Of a stretch of 64,000 bases of DNA, positions 16,668 to 25,165 are shown piece by piece. Location of the stretch: positions 62,001 through 126,000 of the forward strand of contig NZ_JBHOQR010000025.1 of assembly GCF_042408815.1 (NCBI RefSeq), in the 5' to 3' direction. The DNA is from Thermoflexus sp042408815. Its GTDB lineage: Bacteria > Chloroflexota > Anaerolineae > Thermoflexales > Thermoflexaceae. The notes under the pieces are model-generated. The model saw nothing but the letters and a program-made list of their open reading frames with translations, was not told where the DNA came from and did not search any database. A program made the translations under genes and the position numbers. Within the stretch, counting starts at the first letter, position 1; each line of letters opens with the position of its first letter.

Positions 16668-16871
16668 ATGCCCAAGCGGACTTACCAGCCTAAGCGGCGC
16701 AAGCGGTTGAAGGTGCATGGCTTCCTGGCTCGCATGCGCACCAAAGGCGGGCGGCGCGTGCTGAAGGCACGGCGATTGAAGGGCCGCTGGCGGCTGACGC
16801 CGCAATACGAAGGAGCCAAGCGGATCAACTGGAAAGGGAAGTATCGGGGGCCCTCCGGTCGTAAAGACTGA
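16668..16871 (+). CDS. rpmH: 50S ribosomal protein L34, C-terminally extended
   Basis: 67 aa. The first 45 residues are canonical L34: MPKRTYQPKRRKRLKVHGFL, ARMRTKGGRRVLKARRLKGR, then WRLTP. Most bacterial L34 proteins stop here at 44-47 residues. This one has about 20 further residues (QYEGAKRINWKGKYRGPSGR). It is followed 14 bp later by rnpA, the near-universal arrangement. The ribosome binding site GGGGAGG is well placed. Confidence 0.95.
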   Translation: MPKRTYQPKRRKRLKVHGFLARMRTKGGRRVLKARRLKGRWRLTPQYEGAKRINWKGKYRGPSGRKD

Positions 16872-16885
16872 ACGCTCCTTGAGCC

Positions 16886-17227
16886 GTGGCTTCGCTGATT
16901 CGCCTGCGTCACCGGAAGGCGATCGAGCGGGTCCTGCAGGAAGGGCGCTCTTGGTCCAACGCGCTTCTGAAGTTGAAGGCGGCCCCGAATGATCTCGGAG
17001 TCACACGAGTGGCCGTGATCGCCGGGCGCCGTGCCATCGGCAAGGCGGTTCGCCGGAATCGAGCCAAACGCCTGCTTCGGGAAGCCGCTCGTCTGCATCT
17101 CCATGAGATTCAACCAGGCTGGGATCTGGTCCTCATCGCCCGCCCGGGTTTAATCGGGCGTAAGCGACAGGACGCGGAAGCCGCGCTGCTGGAAGCGCTC
17201 GCCCAATTGGGCTTGTTGCGAGAATAA
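16886..17227 (+). CDS. rnpA: Ribonuclease P protein component
   Basis: 113 aa, the protein subunit of RNase P that processes tRNA 5' ends. Family features are IRLRHRKAIERVLQEGRSW at the N-terminus, VAVIAGRRAIGKAVRRNRAK with the RNR motif, and RLLREAARLH. The initiation codon is GTG at 16886. It lies between rpmH and yidD as usual. Confidence 0.95.
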   Translation: MASLIRLRHRKAIERVLQEGRSWSNALLKLKAAPNDLGVTRVAVIAGRRAIGKAVRRNRAKRLLREAARLHLHEIQPGWDLVLIARPGLIGRKRQDAEAALLEALAQLGLLRE

Positions 17228-17281
17228 GGCGCCGTCTCATGGGATTCCCAGTTATCCTGCTTGACAAGCTGGGAGATCCGG

Positions 17282-17527
17282 ATGGGGAAGAAATCGGGGT
17301 GGCGATGGACTCGTCTGCTGGCTTGGATCGCCCTGGGGCTGATTCGCCTTTATCAGCGGCTGATCTCTCCGCTGCTGCCGCCCAGCTGCCGCTTCTACCC
17401 GAGCTGTTCCCAGTATACCTATGAGGCCATCGCCCGCTATGGGCTGCTCCGGGGAGGATGGCTGGGGATCCAGAGGATCGCCCGCTGTCATCCTTTCCAC
17501 CCCGGGGGATACGATCCGGTGCCCTGA
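17282..17527 (+). CDS. yidD: Membrane protein insertion efficiency factor YidD
   Basis: 81 aa from ATG 17282. It has one N-terminal amphipathic or membrane helix (LLAWIALGLIRLYQRLISPL) and the signature PPSCRFYPSCSQYTYEAI with its conserved cysteines, followed by GGWLGIQRIARCHPFHPGGY. YidD acts at the inner face of the membrane with YidC. It lies 54 bp after rnpA. An alternative upstream TTG at 17261 would add seven residues. Confidence 0.92.
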   Translation: MGKKSGWRWTRLLAWIALGLIRLYQRLISPLLPPSCRFYPSCSQYTYEAIARYGLLRGGWLGIQRIARCHPFHPGGYDPVP

Positions 17528-17638
17528 GGAGGGCCTCTCCGAACGGTTTGTGCCCGGCGAAATATCCAGGAGCTTCACGGTTGCCCTCCTTCTGGGGATG
17601 GAAGTCCGGTTTCCATAACGGCTCTGGAGGACAGGTCA

Positions 17639-18766
17639 TTGAAGGCGACAACGATGTCGTGGAAGACTCTGGGATGGATGGGAGTTCTCCTCACGTTGTT
17701 GCTTGCCGGTTGTAGCGGCGCAGGATCCAGCTGGCCCGGGATCCAGGTGGCGGGGGATATCCTCTATGTGGCGGATCTCGACCACGTGCTGGCGATCCAG
17801 GCTTCCTCCGGCCAGGAACAATGGCGTTTCCCCCCGAAGGGAGGAAATGCCGGGGCTTGTGGAGGCGCTTATCACGCTGCTCCCGCTGTGCTGGAAGGGT
17901 GGGTGATCATCGCGGCGGAGAATCCAGGAACCGGGGAAAGCCGCCTGTGCGGGCTGGCGCGGGGGAACGGAGCACTCCAGTGGGTGTATCCCCCGTTGGA
18001 TCAGCCCCCTCTCGGCCCCATCTTTGCGGGCCTGATCACCGATGGGACGCGGGTCTTTGTGGGGACCGGGGATGGATGGGTGTTGGCCCTGGAAGGGGCA
18101 AGCGGCCGGGTCCTCTGGCGGACCCGTCTTCCGGAGGCCGGTCGGGGCGCGGCCCGGATCTGGGCCACCCCGGTTCTTTCAGGGACCATGGTCATCGTGG
18201 GCACAATGGATCATCGCCTGCTGGCCCTGGATGGGGAGAGCGGCGCGCTGCGCTGGCCGGCTCCCTTCCAGGCCCGCGGGGCGATCGCCGGCGCGCTGAC
18301 GCTGGATGGGGACACGCTGTATGTCGGGGCCTTCGACGATCATCTCTATGCCGTGGATCCGGCCACCGGTCAGGAGCGATGGCGGTTTCGGGCCAACCAC
18401 TGGGTCTGGGATGGGCCGGCGGTGGCCGGGGACCGGTTGATCGTAGGCGATATGAGCGGTCAAGTGGTCGCGCTGGACCGCCAGGGGCGTCCGCTCTGGC
18501 CCCGGCCGTTCCAGGCGAACGGGCCGGTTCGCGCCCGACCTCTGGTGGTGGGGAACAGGATTTACGTCGTCGATGAGGCCGGTTGGATCCATCTGGTGAA
18601 TCTGGAGGACGGGGCGAGGATCAAATCGGTCAACCTGGCTCCCGGGCGCCTCCTGGCCGCTCCTGTGGCGGTTGCGGACCGGATCGTGGTGGCGCCGACC
18701 GGTGGGCCGTTCCGCCTGGTGGCGTTCTACCCGGATCTGAGGGAGGCCTGGAAGATGAGCCGCTAA
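17639..18766 (+). CDS. PQQ-like beta-propeller repeat lipoprotein
   Basis: 375 aa. The start is TTG at 17639, which has GGAGG at the correct distance (eight bases); the first ATG, 15 bp later, would be too far away. A signal peptide ends in a lipobox (LLLAGC, Cys25), so the protein is lipidated and faces outward. The mature part is a beta-propeller of PQQ/BamB type, with repeated blades such as GWVLALEGASGRVLWRTRLP and DHLYAVDPATGQERWRF. BamB-like proteins scaffold membrane protein assembly in Gram-negatives; here the role is unknown. Its insertion between yidD and yidC is unusual and suggests a link to protein export or membrane insertion. Confidence 0.85.
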   Translation: MKATTMSWKTLGWMGVLLTLLLAGCSGAGSSWPGIQVAGDILYVADLDHVLAIQASSGQEQWRFPPKGGNAGACGGAYHAAPAVLEGWVIIAAENPGTGESRLCGLARGNGALQWVYPPLDQPPLGPIFAGLITDGTRVFVGTGDGWVLALEGASGRVLWRTRLPEAGRGAARIWATPVLSGTMVIVGTMDHRLLALDGESGALRWPAPFQARGAIAGALTLDGDTLYVGAFDDHLYAVDPATGQERWRFRANHWVWDGPAVAGDRLIVGDMSGQVVALDRQGRPLWPRPFQANGPVRARPLVVGNRIYVVDEAGWIHLVNLEDGARIKSVNLAPGRLLAAPVAVADRIVVAPTGGPFRLVAFYPDLREAWKMSR

Positions 18767-18832
18767 AGGGGGAAATGGCCCTGAAGGAGTTTTCCTTCCC
18801 ACGAAGGACCGGTTGAACCGTAAGGAGGTTTG

Positions 18833-19714
18833 ATGAATCCCATCACGTTGGTGACGAACCTGCTGTTCTTCCAGCCGCTGGTGAATCTCCTCCTGGTACT
18901 CTATGCTGCGCTGGGCCGGAATTTCGTGCTGGCGATCGTGGCGCTGACGGTGCTGATCCGGCTGTTGCTCTATCCGCTGATGGCCCAGCAGCAACGGGCG
19001 GCGAAGAAGATGCAGGAGCTGCAGCCCCGGCTCCAGGAGCTTCAGAAGAAATACGCCAAGGATCGAGAGAAGCTGGCCCAGGAGCAGATGAAGCTCTACA
19101 AAGAGGCGGGGGTCAACCCCCTCGGCGGCTGCCTTCCTCTGCTCATCCAATTCCCTATCCTGATCGCCGTTTACCAGGCCATTATCCACGTCCTGGCCCT
19201 CAACCCCATGGCCGTCATCGACCTGGCCAAGCTGCTCTACCGCTTCAACGGGTTCCCGGCCCTGGCCACATTGCTCCCGATCCAGAGCCAGTTCCTGCTC
19301 TGGGACCTGGGGCGCCCGGAGCGGATTTTCATCCCGGTGGGAGGAATCCTCATCCCCTTGCCGATGATGACCCTGTTGGTGATCCTCACCACCTGGTGGT
19401 CCCAGAAGGTCATGACGCCTCCGAGCACGGATCCCCAGGCTCGCATGACCACCCAGTTGATGAACCTGTATATGCCCCTTTTCTTTGGGTGGATCAGCTA
19501 TAACCTGGCGGTCGGGTTGAGTATTTACTTTATCGTCACGAACCTGATCTCGGTGATCCAGTTTGCCCTCGTCACCCAGGATTGGCGGGGCTTCCTGGCT
19601 CGTCGCTTCCCCCGAGCCCGGCAGGCGCCAGCTGCCTCTCCTTCCTCATCCTCGGGCTCTGCCCCTTCTGTGGAGTCCTCCCGGCCGCGCCGGAAGACTC
19701 GGGGAGGCCGATGA
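18833..19714 (+). CDS. yidC: Membrane protein insertase YidC/Oxa1 family
   Basis: 293 aa, the short Gram-positive-type YidC without the large periplasmic domain. The first membrane segments end in VLIRLLLYPLMAQQQRAAKK, with the conserved arginine in the hydrophilic groove. The cytoplasmic coiled hairpin is MQELQPRLQELQKKYAKDRE. NPLGGCLPLLIQFPILIAVY is the family signature. The C-terminus is a basic Ser/Arg tail that may contact ribosomes. ATG 18833 follows GGAGG by four bases. The downstream jag gene is the standard neighbour. Confidence 0.95.
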   Translation: MNPITLVTNLLFFQPLVNLLLVLYAALGRNFVLAIVALTVLIRLLLYPLMAQQQRAAKKMQELQPRLQELQKKYAKDREKLAQEQMKLYKEAGVNPLGGCLPLLIQFPILIAVYQAIIHVLALNPMAVIDLAKLLYRFNGFPALATLLPIQSQFLLWDLGRPERIFIPVGGILIPLPMMTLLVILTTWWSQKVMTPPSTDPQARMTTQLMNLYMPLFFGWISYNLAVGLSIYFIVTNLISVIQFALVTQDWRGFLARRFPRARQAPAASPSSSSGSAPSVESSRPRRKTRGGR

Positions 19715-19869
19715 GGGAATGGAAGCGGAAACCGTGCTTTCCCTCCTTCTTTCTTTCCATGCCGCGCGGCGGCATCGGGGGGAAGGGAAAGGATGGGGAA
19801 AGCCCATCATGCGGCGGGGCTCTTTCGCTCTCTGGAGCTCACGGAACAAACCTAGGCGGGAAGGATGAA

Positions 19870-20571
19870 ATGGATATGGAGCTGGTGGTAAGCGGACCCA
19901 CCATTGAGGCAGCAATCCAGACGGGTCTGGCCCAGCTGGGTGTTCCCCGGGAGGCGGTAGAGATCGAAGTGCTGGATCCTGGGAGCCCGGGTTTTCTGGG
20001 CATCGGCGCCCGGGAGGCGCGGGTTCGTCTGGTGGTGCGGGAGACCACCGCCCCGCTTCCAGGTCCAGCACCGGAGCAGATTGAGGAGGCGGTCGCTCAT
20101 GCGATCAGCGGCCTTCTCGCCTCCCTGGGGATCCAGGCGACCCTCTCGGTCGCCCCGGAGACGGTTGAGGGGCCAGAGGAGCGGGGGAATTATTCCATCT
20201 GGATGGTGCGGATTGAAGGCCCAACCGCGGGTCGTCTGATCGGCCGTCACGGCCGCACCCTGTATGCCTTCCAGACCCTGGCGCGGGCGATTGTCGCCCG
20301 GCGTCTGGGAGCCTTCATTCCTCTGGTCGTGGACATCAATGGTTATCGGGCCAAACGCGCGGAGGCCTTGCGCCGCCTGGCTTTGAAGAAAGCAGAGCAG
20401 GTGATGGCCACCGGGCGACCCGTGGAGCTGGAGCCCATGCCAGCCGCCGAGCGGCGGGTGATCCATATGGCCCTGAAGGATCATCCGAAGGTGACCACTT
20501 ACAGCATCGGCGAGGGGGAGGACCGACGGGTGGTGATTGCGATGCGCTGGACCTCGGAGGGAAATGCGTAA
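19870..20571 (+). CDS. khpB: RNA-binding protein Jag/KhpB
   Basis: 233 aa from ATG 19870 (GGAAGGA five bases upstream). Three domains appear in the known order. The Jag-N domain (about 1-55) has VSGPTIEAAIQTGLAQLGV and SPGFLGIGAREARVRL. The KH domain (about 85-160) has the loop GRLIGRHGRTLYAFQTLARA. The C-terminal R3H domain (about 165-225) has ERRVIHMALKDHPKVTTYS. KhpB binds RNA and affects cell division and elongation in Firmicutes. The 155-bp gap after yidC holds no gene. Confidence 0.92.
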   Translation: MDMELVVSGPTIEAAIQTGLAQLGVPREAVEIEVLDPGSPGFLGIGAREARVRLVVRETTAPLPGPAPEQIEEAVAHAISGLLASLGIQATLSVAPETVEGPEERGNYSIWMVRIEGPTAGRLIGRHGRTLYAFQTLARAIVARRLGAFIPLVVDINGYRAKRAEALRRLALKKAEQVMATGRPVELEPMPAAERRVIHMALKDHPKVTTYSIGEGEDRRVVIAMRWTSEGNA

Positions 20572-20660
20572 TTCGCGAAGGTTGTTAGGAAGGAGTGCCG
20601 GATTTAGGGAGGCAGGCAGTCGGATTCCCCACCCGATCCTTCTCCTGAATCGGAGCGCCC

Positions 20661-21494
20661 ATGGCTTCGGTGGATTATCTGATCATTGGACATGTCTGTC
20701 GGGATCGAACGCCGTTCGGACCGATGTTCGGAGGGACGGCGGCGTATGCCGGTCGGACGGCGCTGGCCCACGGATGGCGGGTGGGGGTCCTGACCAGCAC
20801 CGGGCCGGATTGGGATCCCCGGCAGGCCCTGGATGGGGCGATGGTGATGAATCTCCCGGCGGAGCAGACCACCGAGTTCGAAAATTGCTATACTCCCCAG
20901 GGTCGGCGGCAGCGCCTTCACGGGGTGGCGGAACGGCTGCTCCCAGCAGCCGTGCCCCTCGAATGGCGTCATCCCCGCGTGGTTCATCTGGCCCCCGTGG
21001 CCGGGGAGGTGGATCCTTCCCTGTTGTTTCTGTTCGAAAACGCTCTCCGGGGGGTCACACCCCAGGGCTGGATGCGGGCCTGGGATCGGGAGGGTCATGT
21101 CTATCCCCGGCCATGGATGGAGGCTGAGCAAATCCTCCCCTATGCGGATGCGGTGGTCTTCAGCGAGGAGGACATCCAGGGGGATTGGGCCCTCGCCCGT
21201 CGCTGGGCCCGCCAGACCTCCATCCTGGTGGTCACCCAGGCTGCCCGCGGGGCCACCTTGTTCCAGGATGGGATTCCCTACTCGATCCCCGCTTATCCGG
21301 TGGAGGAGGTCGATCCCACAGGAGCGGGCGATGTGTTTGCGGCGGCCTTTTTCATCCGGCTTTGGGAAACCCGGGATCCCCTCACGGCGGCCCATTATGC
21401 GGCCCGAGTAGCGGCGCTCTCCGTCACCCGTCCGGGCCTGGAAGGAACCCCCCGCCCGGAGGAGATCGAGGCCATCCGGCGGGAGCATGGATGA
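20661..21494 (+). CDS. PfkB-family carbohydrate kinase
   Basis: 277 aa. Shorter than classic ribokinases, but the C-terminal signature is intact: VEEVDPTGAGDVFAAAFFIR with the catalytic aspartate. The N-terminal GHVCRDRTPFGPMFGGTAAYAG carries the glycine motif of the substrate site. The lid region is short, which is typical of minimal PfkB kinases. The substrate is unknown. It sits between khpB and parA on the same strand, an uncommon neighbour for that block. Confidence 0.8.
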   Translation: MASVDYLIIGHVCRDRTPFGPMFGGTAAYAGRTALAHGWRVGVLTSTGPDWDPRQALDGAMVMNLPAEQTTEFENCYTPQGRRQRLHGVAERLLPAAVPLEWRHPRVVHLAPVAGEVDPSLLFLFENALRGVTPQGWMRAWDREGHVYPRPWMEAEQILPYADAVVFSEEDIQGDWALARRWARQTSILVVTQAARGATLFQDGIPYSIPAYPVEEVDPTGAGDVFAAAFFIRLWETRDPLTAAHYAARVAALSVTRPGLEGTPRPEEIEAIRREHG

Positions 21495-21584
21495 TCCGGC
21501 ACGAAACTCATGAAGTCTGTGGCGGGATTCCGGCATGCATCTTCGGATGAAGCCGTGTTTTAGGAAGGATCCCTGGGGAGAGCC

Positions 21585-22385
21585 ATGCCCGTTTACGCCT
21601 TTGCGAACCAGAAGGGAGGAGTCGGGAAGACAACTTCTGCAGTGAACCTGGCCGCCTGCCTGGCAGCGTCCGGGCGTTCGGTGTTGCTCGTCGATCTGGA
21701 TCCCCAGGCCAATGCGACGGCCAGTCTGGGGGTTGATCGGAAGAGCCTGGGGGGCTCGGTCTATGAGGCGCTGATCGAGGGCTTGCCCATGGCGGAACGG
21801 GTTTACCCTACCCGATGGGCGAATCTCCAGCTGGCCCCTGCGAGCGCGGATTTGGCCGGGGCCGAGGTGGAGCTGGTGCAGATCCCCCGACGGGAGTTCC
21901 GCCTCCGCGATGCGCTGGAGGGCGTTCGATCCGCTTATGATTACATTCTGATCGACTGTCCCCCCAGCTTGGGGTTGCTCACGCTGAACGCGATGGTCGC
22001 TGCGGATGCGCTGATCGTGCCGGTGCAGTGTGAATATCTGGCTCTGGAAGGCCTCTCCCGGCTTCTTCAAACGATGACGCGGGTGCGCCAGGGGTTCAAC
22101 CCGCGGCTGCATGTGCGGGGCTTCCTGCTCACAATGTTTGACGCCCGCTCCCGTCTCGCCCAGCAGGTGGTGGAAGAAGTCCGTCAGCACTTCCCCGGCC
22201 GGGTCTTCCAGACGATCATCCCCCGGAGCGTCCGCCTGGCGGAGGCTCCAAGCTATGGCCTGCCCATCATCGTTTACGCTCCGCACTCTCCCGGTGCCAT
22301 CGCCTATACCGCCCTCGCCCACGAGCTGATGCAGGGCGATGGCCTCCCCGTTCCCCTTCGGGAAGGAGGTGTCCATGGCGCGTAA
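21585..22385 (+). CDS. parA: Chromosome-partitioning ATPase ParA/Soj
   Basis: 266 aa. The deviant Walker A motif is at the N-terminus (FANQKGGVGKTTSAVNLAA), followed by LLVDLDPQANATASLGV (Walker A') and DYILIDCPPSLGLLTLNAM (Walker B). The later region is typical of chromosomal Soj proteins (TMFDARSRLAQQVVEEVR; FQTIIPRSVRLAEAPSYG). It dimerises on ATP and DNA and works with ParB. The parB start overlaps its last 11 bp. Confidence 0.95.
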   Translation: MPVYAFANQKGGVGKTTSAVNLAACLAASGRSVLLVDLDPQANATASLGVDRKSLGGSVYEALIEGLPMAERVYPTRWANLQLAPASADLAGAEVELVQIPRREFRLRDALEGVRSAYDYILIDCPPSLGLLTLNAMVAADALIVPVQCEYLALEGLSRLLQTMTRVRQGFNPRLHVRGFLLTMFDARSRLAQQVVEEVRQHFPGRVFQTIIPRSVRLAEAPSYGLPIIVYAPHSPGAIAYTALAHELMQGDGLPVPLREGGVHGA

Positions 22386-23226
22386 ATTCGGGCTCGGGAA
22401 GGGGCTGGAAGCCCTGCTTCCGGCGGGTGAGACGGCGGGTCTGCTGGAAGTTCCCATCGAGGCGATCGAGCCCAATCCCCATCAGCCCCGTCGGCAGTTC
22501 GACGAGGCGGAGCTGGAGGAGCTGGCTCAATCCATCCGGGAGCATGGGCTGTTGCAGCCGCTCATTGTGACCCAGACCCAGCTGGAGCCACCGCGATACA
22601 CACTGGTCGCCGGGGAGCGCCGATGGCGGGCAGCCCGGCGCGCGGGCTTAACCACGGTCCCCGTCGTGGTGCGGGAGGTGGCCCCCCAGCAGATGCTGGA
22701 GCTGGCTCTGGTCGAGAACCTACAGCGAGCTGATTTGAATCCCATTGAGGAGGCCCAGGCGTATCGGTATCTGATCGAGACCTTCGGTCTGACCCATGAG
22801 GAGGTGGCCCGACGGGTGGGGCGGAGCCGGGCGGCGATCACCAACGCCCTGCGCCTGCTTCAGCTTCCCCCTGCGATCCAGGCCCATCTGATCGAAGGGC
22901 GCATCACGGAAGGCCATGCGCGAGCGCTGCTGATGCTGAGCAACCCATCCCAGCAGGAGCTGGTCCTCCGTCGGATTCTGGAGGAAGGATTGAGCGTCCG
23001 CGCGACCGAGGAATTGGCCCGACGCCTGCAGGGCCAGCGCCCCCGAGGGCGGAAGGCTCTCCCGCGGCCCCCCGGTCTCGTGGAGATCGAGAGCCGCCTG
23101 CGCCACGCCCTCGGCACCAAGGTTCGTCTCTCCGCTGGCCGTCGGGGCGGACGCCTCGTCATCTATTACTACTCCGAAGAGGAGCTGGAGGCGGTGGTCC
23201 AGCGCCTGTTGGGTTCCGCGTCATAG
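22375..23226 (+). CDS. parB: Chromosome-partitioning protein ParB/Spo0J
   Basis: 283 aa from ATG 22375 (GGAAGGAGG upstream). The N-terminal domain has IEPNPHQPRRQFDEAELEEL and the CTPase/arginine box LVAGERRWRAARRAGL. The helix-turn-helix region has THEEVARRVGRSRAAITNAL, and the C-terminus is a dimerisation segment. It should load at parS sites; I did not find a parS palindrome nearby by eye. Confidence 0.95.
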   Translation: MARKFGLGKGLEALLPAGETAGLLEVPIEAIEPNPHQPRRQFDEAELEELAQSIREHGLLQPLIVTQTQLEPPRYTLVAGERRWRAARRAGLTTVPVVVREVAPQQMLELALVENLQRADLNPIEEAQAYRYLIETFGLTHEEVARRVGRSRAAITNALRLLQLPPAIQAHLIEGRITEGHARALLMLSNPSQQELVLRRILEEGLSVRATEELARRLQGQRPRGRKALPRPPGLVEIESRLRHALGTKVRLSAGRRGGRLVIYYYSEEELEAVVQRLLGSAS

Positions 23227-23276
23227 CGCACCCCTCTGGAAGACGATCGGAAAGCCAGGAGGAGAGGAGATCAGCG

Positions 23277-24473
23277 ATGCCCAACCCCGCCCTCATCCGC
23301 GAGAAGGTCCGGCAGGCCATCGGCATCCTGAACGAAAAAGGGATGGATGCCTGGTTGACGTTTGTTCGGGAGACCGAGCAGACGCGGGATCCGGTGCTGG
23401 ATCTGATCCTCGACCTGAACGTGACCTGGGTCTCCGCCTTTCTCCTCACCGCGAAAGGAGATCGGATCGCCATTGTGGGGCGGTTCGATCGGGAGAACGT
23501 GGCGGCGCTAGGGGTCTGGGATCCGGTGATCGGGTATGATGAGAGCATCCGGGAACCCCTGGTGGAGGCGCTTCAGCGCCTGAACCCCCGGGAGATCGCC
23601 ATTAACTATTCGGAAAACGACCCCGCCGCCGATGGGCTCACCCACGGCATGTGGTGCCTCCTCCACCGGATGCTGAGCGGCACGCCGTTCGTGGGCCGTC
23701 TCATCTCCGCCGAGGATCTCATCGGGGCACTGCGGGGCCGCAAGACCCCTCTGGAGGTGGAGGCCATCCGCCGGGCGGTGGAGACCACCGAGGCCCTGTT
23801 TGCAGAGATCGGATCCTTCCTGCGCCCCGGTCGCTCGGAGCGGGAAATCCAGGCCTTCGTCCACGAGCGGATGCGGGCGAGGGGCGTGGAGCCTGCATGG
23901 GATCCGGATTACTGCCCCATTGTGGCCATCGGACCGGAGGCCCCCGTTGGGCATGCGATGCCCGGGGAACGTTCGGTGACCCCCGGGGTGCTGGTCCACA
24001 TCGATGTGGGGGTCCGGCAGGATGGTTTCTGCTCGGATATGCAGCGGGTCTGGTATGTGTTGCAAGAAGGGGAAGAGGAGCCCCCAGCGGAAGTCCAGCG
24101 GGCCTTCCAGGCTGTTCGTGCGGCGATCCAGGCGGGCTTCCAGGCGCTGCGCCCGGGCATCCAGGGGTGGGAGGTGGACGCAGCCGCGCGCCGTGCCCTC
24201 ACCCAGCGGGGGTATCCGGAGTATCTGCACGCCCTGGGCCATCATATCGGGCGGACCGTCCATGACGGCTCGACCGTCCTGGGGCCCCGGTGGGAGCGCT
24301 ACGGGCAGACGCCCTATGGGATCGTCGAAGCTGGGAATGTCTTCACGCTGGAGCTGGGCGTGAAGGTGCCCGGATATGGTTACATCGGGCTGGAGGAGGA
24401 TGTGCTGGTCACCCCGCGAGGCGCGGAGTGGATTAGCCATCCCCAGGCCGAACTCTGGGTGATCCGACCGTGA
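23277..24473 (+). CDS. M24-family metallopeptidase (Xaa-Pro aminopeptidase-like)
   Basis: 398 aa. An N-terminal creatinase-like domain (about 1-150) is followed by the pita-bread catalytic domain. All five metal ligands are visible: Asp in GVLVHIDVGVRQDGF, Asp in CSDMQRVWYVL, His in HALGHHIGRTVHDGS, Glu in VFTLELGVKVPG, and Glu in YIGLEEDVLVT. The proline-specific enzyme is the usual annotation, but the substrate is not proven. Its stop overlaps the start of the sigma factor gene. Confidence 0.9.
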   Translation: MPNPALIREKVRQAIGILNEKGMDAWLTFVRETEQTRDPVLDLILDLNVTWVSAFLLTAKGDRIAIVGRFDRENVAALGVWDPVIGYDESIREPLVEALQRLNPREIAINYSENDPAADGLTHGMWCLLHRMLSGTPFVGRLISAEDLIGALRGRKTPLEVEAIRRAVETTEALFAEIGSFLRPGRSEREIQAFVHERMRARGVEPAWDPDYCPIVAIGPEAPVGHAMPGERSVTPGVLVHIDVGVRQDGFCSDMQRVWYVLQEGEEEPPAEVQRAFQAVRAAIQAGFQALRPGIQGWEVDAAARRALTQRGYPEYLHALGHHIGRTVHDGSTVLGPRWERYGQTPYGIVEAGNVFTLELGVKVPGYGYIGLEEDVLVTPRGAEWISHPQAELWVIRP

Positions 24474-25051
24474 AGGAATGGGGTTACGCAGATCTGGAGG
24501 ATGCGGCCCTTTTAGCGCGGATCGCTGGCGGTGATGAGCAGGCGCTGGCCGCTCTCTACGACCGGCATGGGGCCCGGGCCTTCTCCCTCGCCCTTCGCAT
24601 CCTGGGCGACCCGGAGACGGCGGAGGAGGTGGTCCTGGATGTGTTCTGGAGCATCTGGCAGCACGCGGGCGCTTTCATGCCGGAGCGGAGCCGTTTTACC
24701 ACATGGCTTTACGCCATGGTTCGCAACCGGGCCATCGATCAGCTCCGCCGTCGGCGCGCCCGGCCGTCCCGGGCGCATGAGATCGAGCCGGAATCCCTGG
24801 AGGCGGCGGCTGCGGATCCGGCGGTGGAATCCCTGGTGGAGGCGGAAGAGCTGGCCCAGGCGGTTCGCGAGGCGATGGCGGCCCTTCCGGAGGCACAACG
24901 CCGGGTGCTGGAGCTGGCCTATTTCCGGGGATGGTCCCATCGGGAGATCGCGGAGTATCTGGGGGAGCCACTGGGCACGGTGAAAAGCCGCCTGCACTTG
25001 GCCCTTCGGAAACTCCACGACTGGCTGGCCGAACGCGGGCTGCTGCCCTGA
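24470..25051 (+). CDS. ECF-type RNA polymerase sigma factor
   Basis: 193 aa starting at GTG 24470, which overlaps the TGA of the peptidase gene (GTGA). Region 2 has DRHGARAFSLALRILGDPET, AEEVVLDVFWSIWQHA and FTTWLYAMVRNRAIDQLRRR (the -10-binding helix). Region 4 has LPEAQRRVLELAYFRGWSHR and IAEYLGEPLGTVKSRLHLAL, a helix-turn-helix for the -35. The following gene is an RskA-type anti-sigma factor, so activity is likely controlled by release from the membrane. Confidence 0.93.
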   Translation: MKEWGYADLEDAALLARIAGGDEQALAALYDRHGARAFSLALRILGDPETAEEVVLDVFWSIWQHAGAFMPERSRFTTWLYAMVRNRAIDQLRRRRARPSRAHEIEPESLEAAAADPAVESLVEAEELAQAVREAMAALPEAQRRVLELAYFRGWSHREIAEYLGEPLGTVKSRLHLALRKLHDWLAERGLLP

Positions 25052-25165
25052 TGGAGAAAGAACAGGAGGCACAGGGGCTCCGAAATCTCTCTTTCCCCTC
25101 GCGCCACTTGGGAAATCCGGGCGATCCCTATTGAAGCGGCCTGCGTACGATGGGGGTGACCGACG

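Noticed and set aside
20604..22475. 623-codon open frame on the minus strand opposite PfkB and parA
   Set aside because: It is an antisense shadow of clearly recognised genes; the protein is low in hydrophobic core and rich in Arg, Pro, Gly and His, as usual for GC-rich shadows.
20572..23276. parS centromere sites near parAB
   Set aside because: No TGTTTCACGTGAAACA-like palindrome was seen in the gaps around parA and parB.
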